Shown here piece after piece: positions 23,354-35,110 of a stretch of DNA of 64,000 nt. Under the pieces are notes generated by a model. It was not told where the DNA came from, ran no database searches, and saw only the letters and a program-made list of their open reading frames with translations. The DNA is from Senecio squalidus (lineage: Eukaryota; Streptophyta; Magnoliopsida; Asterales; Asteraceae), in NCBI GenBank assembly GCA_910822075.1, contig CAJVGC010000590.1, positions 43,305,871-43,369,870 on the forward strand, in the 5' to 3' direction. Each line of letters opens with the position of its first letter. Position 1 is the stretch's first letter. Both the position numbers and the translations under genes were made by a program.

Positions 23354-25799
23354 TCATACTATCTTATAAAGCATTTGGGTACTTTTTTCTAAAATTGAAA
23401 TTTAAGAAGGAAATTACTCTTTTGCCCTTATCACCCATATTAATTACATAAATCCCTTGATTTATTTGATTAACTTGATTTAATATTGTTTCCATATTAA
23501 CTTAACTTATAAAATAGACAAATTAAATTAACTTATAACTACTAAACAAATCAATTTTTTCCACCAATATATTTTCCTAATTAATAATAAAATTTAAAAA
23601 ATTAAAAATACAAAACCAAAAATATCCTAATACTCCCTGATTTGTAATTTTTGATTATTGTAGAATTTGCTATAATTACACTTAATTCGTTGAAAATTGG
23701 TGAATTGACAACATGAATAATATGTTTTCAGAATTTTCATTGTTAGTTAGTTAGTTAGGATAATTTTTAATCATGATTTTATAATATTTCTAGAATCTAT
23801 AATTTGTTATTCCACATTGAAGTTTGACAAAATAATATTTAAGTAAGCTGTATAATTATTTTACCACATTTTATACTATTTAACATTTACTTATTGTTTC
23901 CATATTTTTGTGATTTAATATTCAAATATATATCATATTAAATAAACATTTTTAATATTACATAAATCGTTTAAATCAAGGGATTTATGTAATTGGTTAC
24001 TTTCCTAATTAGTAATTGGTTTAAATCAATTAGTTAAATTCAAAACCTTTATAATCAAAACCTTGGTGAGTAAATGGTTTTGAATCAATTAGTTAAATTA
24101 GTTAATGGTTTTGTTTCCATGTTCCCGTTTGGTGAGTAATTGGATACCTTTATCTTATGATAAATGTTTTGAATTTAACTAATTGAATGTTGTTATATTT
24201 TAGGATAGACAAAGAAAATGTCAATATCTCTATAATCGAGGTACATGTGACAAGAGTTTACTCAAAGTCGGCTCGACTACAAGACCAACAAAACAAACGT
24301 TTTAAGCTCCACAACTTTTTTAAAGTTCAAATTTTGAAAAAAAAAATATATTTAAGTATTTTTTTTTTCCTCTCATACCTTAATAAACTAGAAATCGTTT
24401 GAATCAATTAGTTTATACTAAAGTTTATGATTACTCGAAAATTATAAAACATTACGGAACCATTTACTAATTCAAAAGATAATAAACTAGAAATCGTTTA
24501 AATATATTTTGAATCATTTGTGTTTTGAAACAAAACCATTTACTAATTCAAAAGATAATAAACTAGAAATCGTTTAAATCAATTAGTTAGATTCAAAACC
24601 TTTATAATCAATTTCCCACCAATATACTTTCCTAATTAGTAATAAAATTTAAAAAATTAAAAATACAAAACCATTTTACTATTAGTAAACTTCGCTCCAC
24701 ATTTTATACTATATAAAAAATTAAAAATACAAAACCATTTTACTATTATAAATTTCCCTCCACATTTTATACTATATAAATAAAGTTTTAACATTTATTT
24801 TTTTTCATACCATTTTTTATATAATTGTACAATTATATAAATAAAGTTTTAACATTTTCCTTTTTTCATACCATTTTCTACTTCGAGTTGGAAACGGAGA
24901 TGAAGAAACGATTTATGGAAGTTATATTCGAATACCTGATGACATAGTCATACCTTACACAGATGAAAGTATATTCGAATGCCTAATAACTATTATCCGG
25001 TCGAATTCTTAAACTCACTAACTGTTAGTGGTTTACCGCCTCATTACCTTCGACTCAAAGTTGGGTGTCCGATTATACTGTTAAGGAATAATGACCCCTC
25101 TAATGGATTATGCAACGGTACAAGATTGATATGTAAAGCTTTTCAGCCAAACGTCATTGACGCGGAAATAGCTGTTGGTCAGCATGCTGGAAAAAGAGTG
25201 TTTGTTCCCAGAATTCCGTTATGCCCTTCAGAAAGTGACATGTTTCCGTTCAAGCTGAAAAGAAAACAATTTTTAGTCCGACTTAGCTTTGCTATGACAA
25301 TTAACAAGGCTCAATGGCAGACAATTCCAAACGTGGGTGTGTATCTACCAGAATCAGTATTCTCCCATGGACAACTTTACGTGGCGCTATCTAGAGGGAT
25401 TTCAAGTGGAAATACAAAGGTATTAGTAAAGGGTGCCAAAAATTTTGATCGAGATGGAGTGTACACTTCGAACGTAGTGTATCGAGAAGTTCTACATGAC
25501 AAATAAAGTATGCATGTGTGTAGTTGTTGAATACCGCAAGTTATGTTTTCTTATGAATATCATATATGTATTCTTTTAGTACCAACAATTATATACTACT
25601 CGATTTTTACATCATTCTAAAAAAGTTGTGAACCATTTCACACAATCTATCTTTGCATTAATCTAAGTTATATTTATGATAACCAAAAGCCATCGCTATC
25701 CGTTATCCGTTTCCATTCGTCTCGATTGCCAAAAGAAATCAAATTGCATATACATTAAATAACTATAGTTGCCGCTGCAACGCGCGGGTACCCTACTAT
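23354..25799 (+). mobile_element. Helitron, deletion derivative carrying the helicase C-terminus
   Basis: The left end reads A/TCATACTATCTTATAAAGCA, a typical plant Helitron 5' start. The right end has a GC-rich near-hairpin GCCGCTGCAACGCGCGGG followed by TACCCTACTAT, a worn form of the CTAG-T terminus seen at 28328 and 31056. Inside lie AT-rich repeats (AAATCAATTAGTTAAATT words recur at 24020-24600) and, at the 3' end, the helicase fragment. The Rep domain and most of the helicase are absent, so transposition would need a helper element. Confidence 0.75.
24878..25506 (+). pseudogene. C-terminal fragment of Helitron PIF1-like helicase
   Basis: Codons 24878 to about 24975 read LRVGNGDEETIYGSYIRIP, a segment upstream of the helicase C-terminus. 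A frame change follows at about 24978, indicating an internal deletion. The ORF 24979-25506 then carries the PIF1 C-terminal region: YLRLKVGCPIILLRN, NGLCNGTRLICKAFQPNVI, the FAMTINKAQWQT segment (family: FAMTINKSQGQT) and LYVALSRGISS. The usual SQGQ is changed to AQWQ, another sign of decay. Walker A and B motifs are not present. Confidence 0.88.
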
Positions 25800-27017
25800 T
25801 TAGAGTTAATTACAAAAAGAAAAAAATGTTTTTATGGAGTAATGGTACACCAAGTCACACATCTAGTCCTAGATTTCATTAATTACTGATTTTGTGTATT
25901 CAACATTTCTTTGAACATATCCGTTCTTTAATCATATGTTAATTAGTGACTTTAATCGGTTTTGGGTTAATCAAATCTTTTTAATCATATTTTGTATTGG
26001 GTTTCGCATACACCCAATATAAGATTAAAGTTAAATGGGTCGGATTTTGAGTCATGGCTTAACTTGAATAAGGATTTTGAAATAAAATGAAACTTTACTT
26101 TCTATTTTCGTATTAGGGTTTTCCCTTTTCATCCGCCCTACTCCCTTTTGGGTTATATCTTAAAGTGTTATTCGAATCGGATTTCAGGTTATATCTTAAA
26201 GTGTCGAAATTCGAATAACCTGTCTTGAATAACCCGAATGCGAAATTTTGGTTTGTCAGCCAAATTTTGGACATGTTTTGTTTTTCACCCAAATTTTGGT
26301 TTGTCAGCCTTGTTTAGAATTTACGTCTATTAATCAATGGACATATTTAAGTGGAGGGTTATGTCCGTAAAATACAAAACAAAAGGTAATTTGAACATGT
26401 AATTTATGAATAAGGACATAAGTACAGTAAAGTAAACTTGTTAAACACAGACACCATGTAAGAAAATCATTTAAAACAAAATAGAAAAGTAATTTCGAAA
26501 GATCAAAATAAATAAAGTTGGATGTGTTTGGTTTGTAAAAGCTAATAACTATGGGATGGACATGCAAATGGGTTTGTAATCACATTTTTTTTATAGGTTT
26601 AAGATATGATATTTGTGGATTTTAACTAAAGTTAAATAACTAATTAATCTATCCAATCAATAAATGTGAAAATTTAAACCAAATTCTATTTCAATAGATA
26701 TTTTTTAACCATTTATAAAGCAGTTGTACCTAAAATATTAAAATTTAAGTAGTAAATGTATTAAATTACCTTTTTAATTTAACACATTTCATTATTCAAA
26801 CCTATATTTTCTTTTATATGTTTGCTAACAATTAATTTGCCAACCAATTAAAATTTAAATACAACTTGAAATAAATACATAATTATGATATTTAATAATA
26901 GTAAACAAATTTAATCATATTATAATAGAATAATATACATTTAACCATAATCAAAACCATATTATAATTTAAATGTATAAAATAATTATATAGATACAAT
27001 ATTTTCTAGAATTAATC
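25800..27017. other. Intergenic, AT-rich, no gene recognised
   Basis: Two short direct duplications are visible (GGTTATATCTTAAAGTGT near 26152 and 26187; CAAATTTTGG near 26262 and 26290). No coding gene was recognised. Confidence 0.45.
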
Positions 27018-27320
27018 ACCAGAATAATCACCTATCATTTATACTTTACAAATATAATCACCTAATTCGCGACGGATTTCTCGCGACACTTTATCGTCGC
27101 GAGAAGTACATAAAACAAAATCAGACCAATAAAAATCAGACACGTCGTCGTGAAAATGAATATTGACGCAAGAAATGAACAGTGTCGTGACAACGTGTCA
27201 AATTTTTATTGGCTTGATTAAAATATGTGTACTTTCTCGACGAAAAAGATGTCGCGAGAAATCCGTCGCGAATTAGGTGATTATTTTTGTAAAGTGTAAG
27301 TGATAGGTGATTATTTTGGT
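27018..27320. mobile_element. MITE with about 95-bp terminal inverted repeats
   Basis: Left end ACCAGAATAATCACCTATCA; reverse complement of right end ACCAAAATAATCACCTATCA. The arms stay alike through TTCGCGACGGATTTCTCGCG and beyond, so most of the 303 bp can fold into one hairpin. The CpG-rich TCGCGAC words stand out against the AT-rich surroundings. Class and target duplication are not determined. Confidence 0.8.
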
Positions 27321-27629
27321 AATTTTTCTAACATAAAACTTATCATATTGTTTTGTTATTTTATTAAATCAATTAACCCAATGAAGAAAATAATTGACCC
27401 ATTTGAAGTATTAAATCATAAAAATCGAGTATAATTTAATTTTTCTTTAGTTTCCGTATCTATGCATTACAAATAAATTAAACTATATCTATCTATATGC
27501 ATTTTCTCATATGAATGGAAATGAAGAAAAAATTGTTTTCGTCTACGTTTTCATAGATTTTTTTTATACCTTTATTATTTTATGTAAATAATATAATTAT
27601 ATAGTTTACAAAATATGTAGTTAAGGAGG

Positions 27630-28328
27630 AGATAATACGAAATTCTAATAAACGTCAAAATTCTTAAACTCACTTTTTGCACGCTCTCATTATCTTCTGC
27701 TCAAACTTAGGTGTCACATTATACAGTTACATAATATTTATCTTTCTAATGGATTATGCAACAAGATTATTATGCAAAGCTTTTCAACCAAATGTCATTT
27801 ATGCCCTTTCAAAAGTATCATGTTTTCGTTCAAGACAAAAAAGTTTTTTTTATGTTATACTTAGATTTACTATGACAATTAATAAGTCTCAAGGACAACA
27901 TTTCAAACTTCGATATTTATTTACTACAAAGTATATTCTCGCACAACTTCGTGTTTTTCTTTCTTGATGAATTTAACATGACAATACAGGTATTTATAAA
28001 GGTTGCCACTAAATTCGATTTTTGAGTGTACACGTCAAATGTAGTGTATCGAAAATATGTGTAGTTTTTTAATAATGTAATTTTATGTTTTGTTATATAA
28101 TGTCATATATAAATTTCTTTTGCACCGACGAATGTATGGTACTTAACTATTACAACATATAAAATAATTGTAAACACGCTGCCGAACATTGCTATTACTT
28201 AAACTTATTTCAACCCAAAATCTTCGCCTTCGTAAAGTAATAAAAATAAAACTTATAGGGAAAAACTGTTAGTCGAAAACTTTTACCATCTATATTATCG
28301 CTGCTGCAACGTGCGGGTACCCAACTAG
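27630..28328 (+). mobile_element. Helitron 3' segment with degenerate helicase remnant
   Basis: From about 27655 the DNA is homologous to the helicase tail at 25010-25500. Shared words include ATTCTTAAACTCACT, TCTAATGGATTATGCAAC, AAAGCTTTTCA and ACTATGACAATTAA. It is full of stops and indels. It ends with GCTGCTGCAACGTGCGGGTA and CTAG/T at 28325-28329, a Helitron 3' terminus. The 5' end was not found, and the MITE at 27018-27320 may have inserted into it. Confidence 0.75.
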
Positions 28329-28712
28329 TAAATAAATATGTAAATTGCATATTTCATTTTTAAAGACTTATGAATTTGTCGATTTTATAACTTTTTTTCT
28401 TTAACAGTCATCCCTAAAATTATCACTTTTCGTATCATTCGCCTTTTGTCTGTTAAACTTAAATATATGTTGTTAAATCATTGTAAATTGACCAAGATAC
28501 ATTTTTCTTTTACTTCAAACACAACCTAACCTTTTTCCAAAACCCTAATTTTCCAAAATTCACAAACGAAAACAAAAAGCATTCAGTTCAATTCCAACAA
28601 ATAGAAAATATGGGAAGTTACATAACCCGATATTATATAAAATCAGAGGGTATTTTTAAAACTCAACTGCGAAAAAATTTGCTTCCAGAATTTAGTTATG
28701 GGATGATTAGAA

Positions 28713-28991
28713 GTGAAAATTGATTTCGAAGAAGAGTTTTCTTTTAAGAAATTGAAAATCGATACGCTTAGAGACAAGACAACTACTACGAAAAAGAAAG
28801 TTATTAACGAAATTAACAAATTCAAAAACAAAAATTGCAATTTACTCGGTAATATTAAAAAAGTGCCCATCCTATTAAAAAGGCATTATGGTGGCGAATC
28901 ATATTGCAAGAATCTATATTTACTTATAATGGAGGATCGTCGGATGGCTAATATTCGAGAATTTCCAAATAGTGGAATCGTATGCATTTGA
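28713..28991 (+). CDS. Uncharacterised 92-codon ORF in the Helitron-derived segment
   Basis: The ORF opens MKIDFEEEFSFKKLKIDTLR and is lysine-rich (TTTTKKKVINEINKFKNKN). It has no motif I recognise. Its last 25 codons (LLIMEDRRMANIREFPNS) are reused, in altered form, as part of the tandem array that follows, e.g. at 29410-29480. It may be a shortened piece of a longer gene disrupted by array growth. Confidence 0.3.
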   Translation: MKIDFEEEFSFKKLKIDTLRDKTTTTKKKVINEINKFKNKNCNLLGNIKKVPILLKRHYGGESYCKNLYLLIMEDRRMANIREFPNSGIVCI

Positions 28992-30085
28992 AACTCCTGA
29001 CTCTTTGTTTACCCTATGTTTTAATTACCATAATGTGATTAATGGCATACTTATGCATTTGAAACTCCTGACTCTTTGGTTGCCCTATTTTTTAATTACC
29101 ATAATACATTTGAAACTCCTGACTCTTTGGTTGCCCTATGTTTTAATTACCATAATATGATTAATGGCATACTTATACATTTGAAACTCCTGACTCTTTG
29201 GTTGCCCTATGTTTTAATTACTGTGTTTTAATTACCATAATGTGAGGTATAATGATATTCCTGACTCTTTGGTTGCCCTGTGTTTTAATTACCATAATGT
29301 GAGATATAATGATTTTTTAGACTGTTTAGTTACCCTGAGTTAATAACACGAAACTCCCGACTCTTTGGTTGCCCTGTATTTTAATTACCATAATGTGAGG
29401 TATAATTACTTATAATAGAGAGTCGTCGGATAGCTAATGTTTGAGATATTGCCCGCTAATGTTTGAGATATTCCAAATAGTGGAATGGTATGCATTTGAA
29501 ACTCTTGACTCTTTAGTTGCCCTGTGTTTTAATTACCATAATGAGAGGTATAATGATACGTAAACTGTTCAGTTACCCTAAGTTAATAACACATTTGAAA
29601 CTTCTGACTCTTTAGTTGCCTGTGTTTTAATTACCATAATGTGAGGTATAATGATATTCCTGACTCTTTGGTTCCCCTGTGTTTTAATTACCATAATGTG
29701 AGATATAATGATTTTTTAGACTGTTTAGTTACCCTAAGTTAATAACACGAAACTCCTGACTCTTTGGTTGCCCTGTGTTTTAATTACCATAATGTGAGGT
29801 ATAATTACTTATAATAGAGAGTCGTCGGATAGCTAATGTTTGAGATATTGCCCTGTGTTTTAATTACCATAATGTGAGATATAATGATTTTTTAGACTGT
29901 TTAGTTACCCTAAGTTAATAACACGAAACTCCTGACTCTTTGGTTGCCCTGTGTTTTAATTACCATAATGTGAGGTATAATGATATTTAAACTGTTCAGT
30001 AACCCTAAGTTAATAACACATTTGAAACGTCTGACTCTTTGGTTGCCCTGTGTTTTAATTATCATAATGTAAGGTATAATGGTGG
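28980..30085. repeat. Tandem repeat array, basic unit about 60-100 bp, more than ten copies
   Basis: The core word GAAACTCCTGACTCTTTGGTTGCCCTGTGTTTTAATTACCATAATGTGAGGTATAATGA (split here: GAAACTCCTGACTCTTTGG, TTGCCCTGTGTTTTAATTAC, CATAATGTGAGGTATAATGA) recurs with small changes. Longer units insert ACTGTTTAGTTACCCTAAG plus TTAATAACAC, or a segment copied from the upstream ORF (GTCGTCGGATAGCTAATGTT). The order of variants suggests higher-order duplication, e.g. 29330-29440 against 29750-29850. Confidence 0.85.
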
Positions 30086-30144
30086 TTTTGTGTTTTTCTA
30101 TATAAGTTCTTTTGCATCAACAAACCACATAACCACGTACAATT

Positions 30145-30663
30145 ATGTCTCTTTCGAAAAACATGTCTCACTCCAAGATTGGCGCCCTTGACCCAACTAG
30201 AGAAGATTGGGTTGTTCATGTAAGTATTTGTAGAATGTGGGAGGCAGTAAATACGAAATTCGGTGATGTCTTACTTGGGTTGGAGATGGTTATAACTGAT
30301 GATGAGGTAATTTCTAATTTGTTTGAAAATTTGAAAAGCCGGAAAAAGGGTACGCCACGAAAACAGTTAATATACAATAATTTCTACCATGTTTTTTATG
30401 TACAACGATGGAAACCTTTTATATATTATTATAAATGTGTAACTGACCATGTTTTCACTATTTTGGCAACAGTTGGTCGTCATGTTTTCACTGTTTTGGC
30501 AACAGTTGATCGTCTATATACTCAATCCGGTTGGTGCTACAAGAGTTGTGGAGAGTGCAACAAAGAGTTAGTTGTAAACGATGGTTTGTTTTTTTGTGAT
30601 CTTTTCAATGACTTTTTGCAAGTACCCTATGATAAAGTTGGTTTTTTGAGTTGTTTTATGTAG
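30145..30663 (+). pseudogene. RPA1-like (replication protein A large subunit) ORF, probably Helitron-carried, shortened
   Basis: The N-terminus reads ALDPTREDWVVHVSICRMWE, the opening of the first OB fold in plant RPA70-like proteins (family pattern L-P-x-x-x-W-x-I-x-V-R-x-x-R-x-W). Near residue 130 SGWCYKSCGECNKELV is the start of the zinc-ribbon of the C-terminal DNA-binding domain (W-Y-x-A/S-C-x-x-C). The middle DNA-binding domain is absent: 172 residues against about 600 in the full protein. Two adjacent copies of HVFTILATV / HVFTVLATV sit between the halves. This looks like an N- and C-terminal fusion by internal deletion. Such genes are common in plant Helitrons; the Helitron 3' end is 390 bp downstream. 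Confidence 0.7.
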
Positions 30664-31056
30664 GGACTATGGTATTAACCTACCTAATTATTGCCTTTTG
30701 TAATGTCTGTTTTCGTTGTTGCAGGTATAGGGTCCATGTGCATGTTGTTGATTAGACAAGTGATACAACATGTTATATTCTTTCTATACCTTACTTGAAA
30801 ATATGCAGCACTTTGCTGAATTATATATGTATCTAATCTAATATTTAATACTATACGTAGGAATGTCTTTTTATTTTTACATATGTATTTGAAAAGTTTG
30901 ACTTTTGTAGTCAATCCCTTAGCTATTTGAGTGGTCACATCAATATTGTTCTAATTCAGTTTCAGATTCATATTGTTCGAACTCCCGATTCTGATCATTG
31001 TTCGTGACAAATCTCTTTAGAAATTGTCACCGCGCAACGCGCGGGAATACGCCTAG

Positions 31057-31497
31057 TAATATGCATAATTTAAAAACATGAGCATACACCCAATCATTGT
31101 CATATACAACACTCATCTCTAACCAACCATTTTATTTTGTAGTAAATATTATATTATTTCTTTCAACTGCTCAAAAAAGGGTGTCAACCAATTATGGCCA
31201 ATAAATAAAAAAGTTGAAAATAAACAAAAAAATTATCCAAAAGGGTACAACTACTTTTTGAAATACCAAACCAATCACAATGTACAAATATCAATCATCA
31301 TAAAATTATAACAATAATTGACTTTTTCTTTAAGGGTAACAAGAATAATGATTTTTGAGGGGTGGTTGTGGTGGGTAATCCAACCGCAACAATAACTATC
31401 GAACACCAGTAAACAACCAATTCCAGAGATAATGGTATTCAAAAGAACCTCTCCGCCACAGTTGAGATACCGTCACTGACTCAGCCACCTATAATTA
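31057..31497. other. Spacer between Helitron end and RING-PHD gene
   Basis: No gene recognised; probably holds the 3' UTR and polyadenylation region of the minus-strand RING-PHD gene. Confidence 0.4.
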
Positions 31498-34403
31498 TTA
31501 TGGCGCATGAAGACCGCCTTGTGATGTTCTTGACGGTCCTATAACCTGCAGCACCAAGATTCAATTTCACTTTTCAACAAAATCATATTCGATCAGTGTT
31601 TTGTAATGATTATGAATAGTAAAATATATCATTTTGGACCGAAAAAGAATTTAAGCATTCTATGTAGGGACATCTAGTGATCTTCGAAAGAAGAGTGTTA
31701 ATGATTGTGTTTTCCATAACTACAGACCTGTTCATATTCTTTACTACTAAATAATACAATGTAGTTTCTATTCTATTAATCTTTATGTAAATATAAAAAC
31801 GTAATGAAGCATATGTCAAAGGATAAAATTTCAAATGAATTTAAAAGTAGTCACCTCTCTGCATGCGTCAGTCCCGATGCTTGATCTGTTAGTGCAAGGA
31901 CGGAGCTGCGGATATCCAAATCTTGAATCAAAACCAATACCCGACCCGCTGTGTTCATCTTGCAATGACTCGTCAACAAATGGAAAATTTGAATTCTGTA
32001 CTTGTACACCAAATTGATCAGCTCTTGCAGAACGTATAATATGATCTTCCCTTCCAATAAAAGATGCACGAGGGTCAGCAGCTCTTTGAGAAGAAGTTAT
32101 TGTTTGATCAAGTTGAGAGCCAAATAATCTAATTCCTGACGATGAAGATGCCAGTGTTCTATTATTATTATTTATTAATCGATGATGTATTTCACGACGG
32201 ATTCTGCGTCTATCCCTTAGTGTAGTTGCTCCGGTTCCATTGGGAACAGGATTAAACTCACCAACAGGATGTCTAGGTTCACGGGTTTGTTGTGTTAAAG
32301 GTGTTTCAGGTACATACAACTCATTAAGATCAAAACCTCCGGCAACTGGAGATGATAATTCTGATGCATTGCTACTTAATCTTCGATCTGATGTATTAGG
32401 AGGAGTTGGATGTTGTGAATTTAAGGAACTGAAGAATACAGTCGGTCTACATCCCTCACAGTACCAATTTCCTTCAGGTACCTCCTGTCCCAGACCAACA
32501 CAAAAAGTATGTGCAGACGAATCACATACATCACATAGTAACATCAAAGCATCATCCCCGCCATTATGGCATTCACTACATATAACACTTTCATATGGAT
32601 CAAGATAACCTCTCACTTCTTCTTCTGATGGTTGATAAACCTGCAGAAAAACATATAACAAACGATTTTAGTGGATATTTCTTCTCCAGAATGCAAGAAA
32701 CAAAGTATTATATAACAAACCTGATCACATTCAGGAACGGGTATAACCACAGTTCTTAAATCAAACGTTGCGTCTGATTTTGCAGCTTTGGTTATTGTTG
32801 CAAATCTTTGTTTGCAGAGAGGGCAACGAGATTCCACCTTTGACCATTCCATGATACACGAGAAACAAAAATAATGGCGACAACAATTTAGAATACCTTG
32901 AACAGTTCTCTTTCCTTCTTCTGACAAACATATGCCACAAACTTGTTTCCCAGCTTCATCTTTTATTTCTTCTATTTTCTCTTTACCTTTTCTTAATGAA
33001 TATTTTCTTTGTTTACTAGGTGGTTCTTGTTGATTTCCACATGAAGAGCTTCTAAGTTTGGCTCTTAAATTTGCACAGTATACCCTGGCTTCTCTCATCT
33101 GCTCTCTTTCATCCTCCGAGATTGTGAACTCATGATCAGATGATGCAGAACTAACAAAATCTGAATCAAATTCTGGTACTGAGCTATGGTTTCGTCTCTT
33201 ATAAATCTTCTTACTTCGTTTTTCAACTTGGTTTTTATTTCTGACCGGACCCAACTTCCGGCCAGTTCTATTGTTCCTTTGTTTTGCCCTTGTGGGCTTT
33301 CTGATATTAGACTTCTTAACCGCAATCCATCCTCCCTGGACAGTTTTCTTATGTGAACGAGACTTGGTTACCTTGTCGTTGTTCTTCATCTTTGGACTTT
33401 CTTCATCTTCGTCATCAACAAAATCACTCTCACTTAACTTAAACTCTGCATCTTTATCATCATCCTCTTCATCATTGTCTTCTTTATATGAAACTATACT
33501 CTTCTCTCTAGGCTCGATTACCTGGTTTCTCTTCCTACTTGTAGACATAAATCCAAAATCATCTTCCTCTTCATCATCTTCCGTGTATAAAATTTTCTTT
33601 TTTTCCCGAAGCTTCTTTTTTTGGTTTACCTTCCTGCCCGAATACCTAAATTCATCATCATCCTCATCACCGTCATCATCATGATCATAATCCTCATCGC
33701 CATCCTCATCTTCATACTCATTCTCATTCTCTTCTGTATATAAATCCCTCTTCTTTTCCCGAGGCTTCTTTCTATGGTTTCTCTTTCTACTCGAAGACAC
33801 AAATGTCGAACAGTCCTCCTCCTCCTCCTCCTCCTCCTCAATGTAGTCATCATCAACATCGTCATTGTCATCCACTTCTGTATCTGAAAACCTCTTCCTT
33901 TCTGCTGGCTTTGTTATCTGGTTAGTTTTCCTACCCAAAGACGTACATTCCACACCATCTTCAACATCATAACCATCCACATCTGAATCTGAAACAATCT
34001 TCTTTCGTGTAGGCTTCTTGATCTGCTTAGTTTTCCTATCCAAAGACATAAATTCTGCGTCATCATCATCATCATCGTCAACGGCAACCTTCTCCTCATC
34101 GTCATCGCCATCTTTTGTATATAAAACCCTTCTTCTTTTCCTAGGGTTAGTCATCTCCTTCTCCTTCCTACCAGAAGAAGTCCTCCGGGTATTTCTTGAT
34201 CTAGCAACTCCCTTTGACGGTTCAAAATCAGCTAATATATCTTCTGATTCATCAGCATCAAAGGAATAACCCTCGTCTGACTCGTCACATTCTTCATCTT
34301 CAGTGACCTTATATTCCTCATCTGACTCCTCCGAGTCCTCATCTCTTTGTCGCATGTTTCTCCCATTACGTCCCTTGATCCCAACCCTGTTTCCTTTTGC
34401 CAT
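31498..34403 (-). CDS. RING finger and PHD finger protein with charged repeats (At3g05670-like)
   Basis: Proposed exons on the minus strand: 34403-32721 (561 codons), 32640-31855 (262 codons) and 31545-31498 (16 codons including stop), all phase 0, total about 838 residues. If the last donor is not used, the frame stops at 31831. Residues 1-450 are highly acidic and basic with six degenerate repeats (KKPREKKRDLYTEENENEYE is one). A RING-HC domain spans about 489-531 (CGIC...CCRHYFCFSCI...CPLC). A Cys4-His-Cys3 PHD finger spans about 582-625 (CSEC...CDVC...HTFC...CEGC). The C-terminal third is Ser/Asn-rich. RING-PHD proteins of this kind are predicted nuclear E3 ligases or chromatin readers; no function is shown here. 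The last exon is the least certain part. Confidence 0.85.
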
Positions 34404-35110
34404 CCCGATAATCCCACTCTGAATGAAATAAAAACAGATACATCACAATATATGAAACAGTTGGTATAAAGATCTTCGTAAATGCACCAAAAGAGGTAAT
34501 TACATATTAGCACAATAATCTTTGAAAAAGGAATTTAAATATCACACATCTAAACATTCAAAACTCCTCCAAAAACCGTTACAATTTGAAATAAATCCTA
34601 ATTAAATCAGTATCAATTTGATATTTACACAAAGTATGGATTTTTATAATCAAATAAAGATAATTTCAAAAAATCACCAAATTGAATAAAAAAAAATAAT
34701 AATAAACAAGAAAAAACACAATAATTTAATCTTTGGTAATGATATTTGAATTTGAAATAAAAACCCTAAATAATCAAAACCCACTTAATGATTCAATTAA
34801 GCAATCAAATTATGAAATTGGATAGAATTGATGAAAAATAAGCATCTAAATGAATAGAATTCAATCAAATAAACCATAGATCATACAATTCAATAGCCCA
34901 ATGATAAAAAAAAAGGGGAGGAAATAATCAATTTAGGAAGAAATTAGTAAAAAAGTAGATAGATTTAAATCAAGAATTGGAAAATCAATAAATAAAAAGA
35001 ATAAATTAAACCGAATTGATGAGATTTGGTTACCTGCAGAAGAAGAAGAAGAAGAAAGAAAGTGCAGAGAAAGGCCAGCGAAATGGAGTTTACCAAAGGC
35101 TTTATATAGA
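34404..35110 (-). promoter_or_regulatory. 5' UTR intron and leader of the RING-PHD gene
   Basis: On the minus strand a donor CTGCAG/GTAACC ends a GA-rich leader at 35034. An acceptor TTCATTCAG/AGTGGG restarts it at 34418, 15 bases before the ATG. The leader upstream of 35034 is rich in CTTCTTCTT. The transcription start is not determined. Confidence 0.5.

Larger units (their letters stand above)
28329..31056 (+). mobile_element. Helitron-derived segment with RPA1-like gene and tandem array
   Basis: The 3' end is clear: a perfect hairpin CCGCGC-AAC-GCGCGG (31030-31044), then 8 bases, then CTAG/T (31053-31057). Inside are an ORF at 28713-28991, a tandem repeat array and an RPA1-like ORF. Plant Helitrons often carry RPA-like genes, which supports a single element. 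The 5' TC end was not located, so the left limit is set only by the preceding Helitron terminus. Confidence 0.6.

Noticed and set aside
31831..31854. Stop at 31831 as the definite end of the RING-PHD protein
   Set aside because: A good donor (GAG/GTGACT) precedes it and a short terminal exon at 31545-31498 fits in phase; both ends remain possible.
33271..33684. Plus-strand Ser-rich ORF
   Set aside because: Antisense shadow of the acidic repeats (GAG/GAA codons) of the RING-PHD gene.
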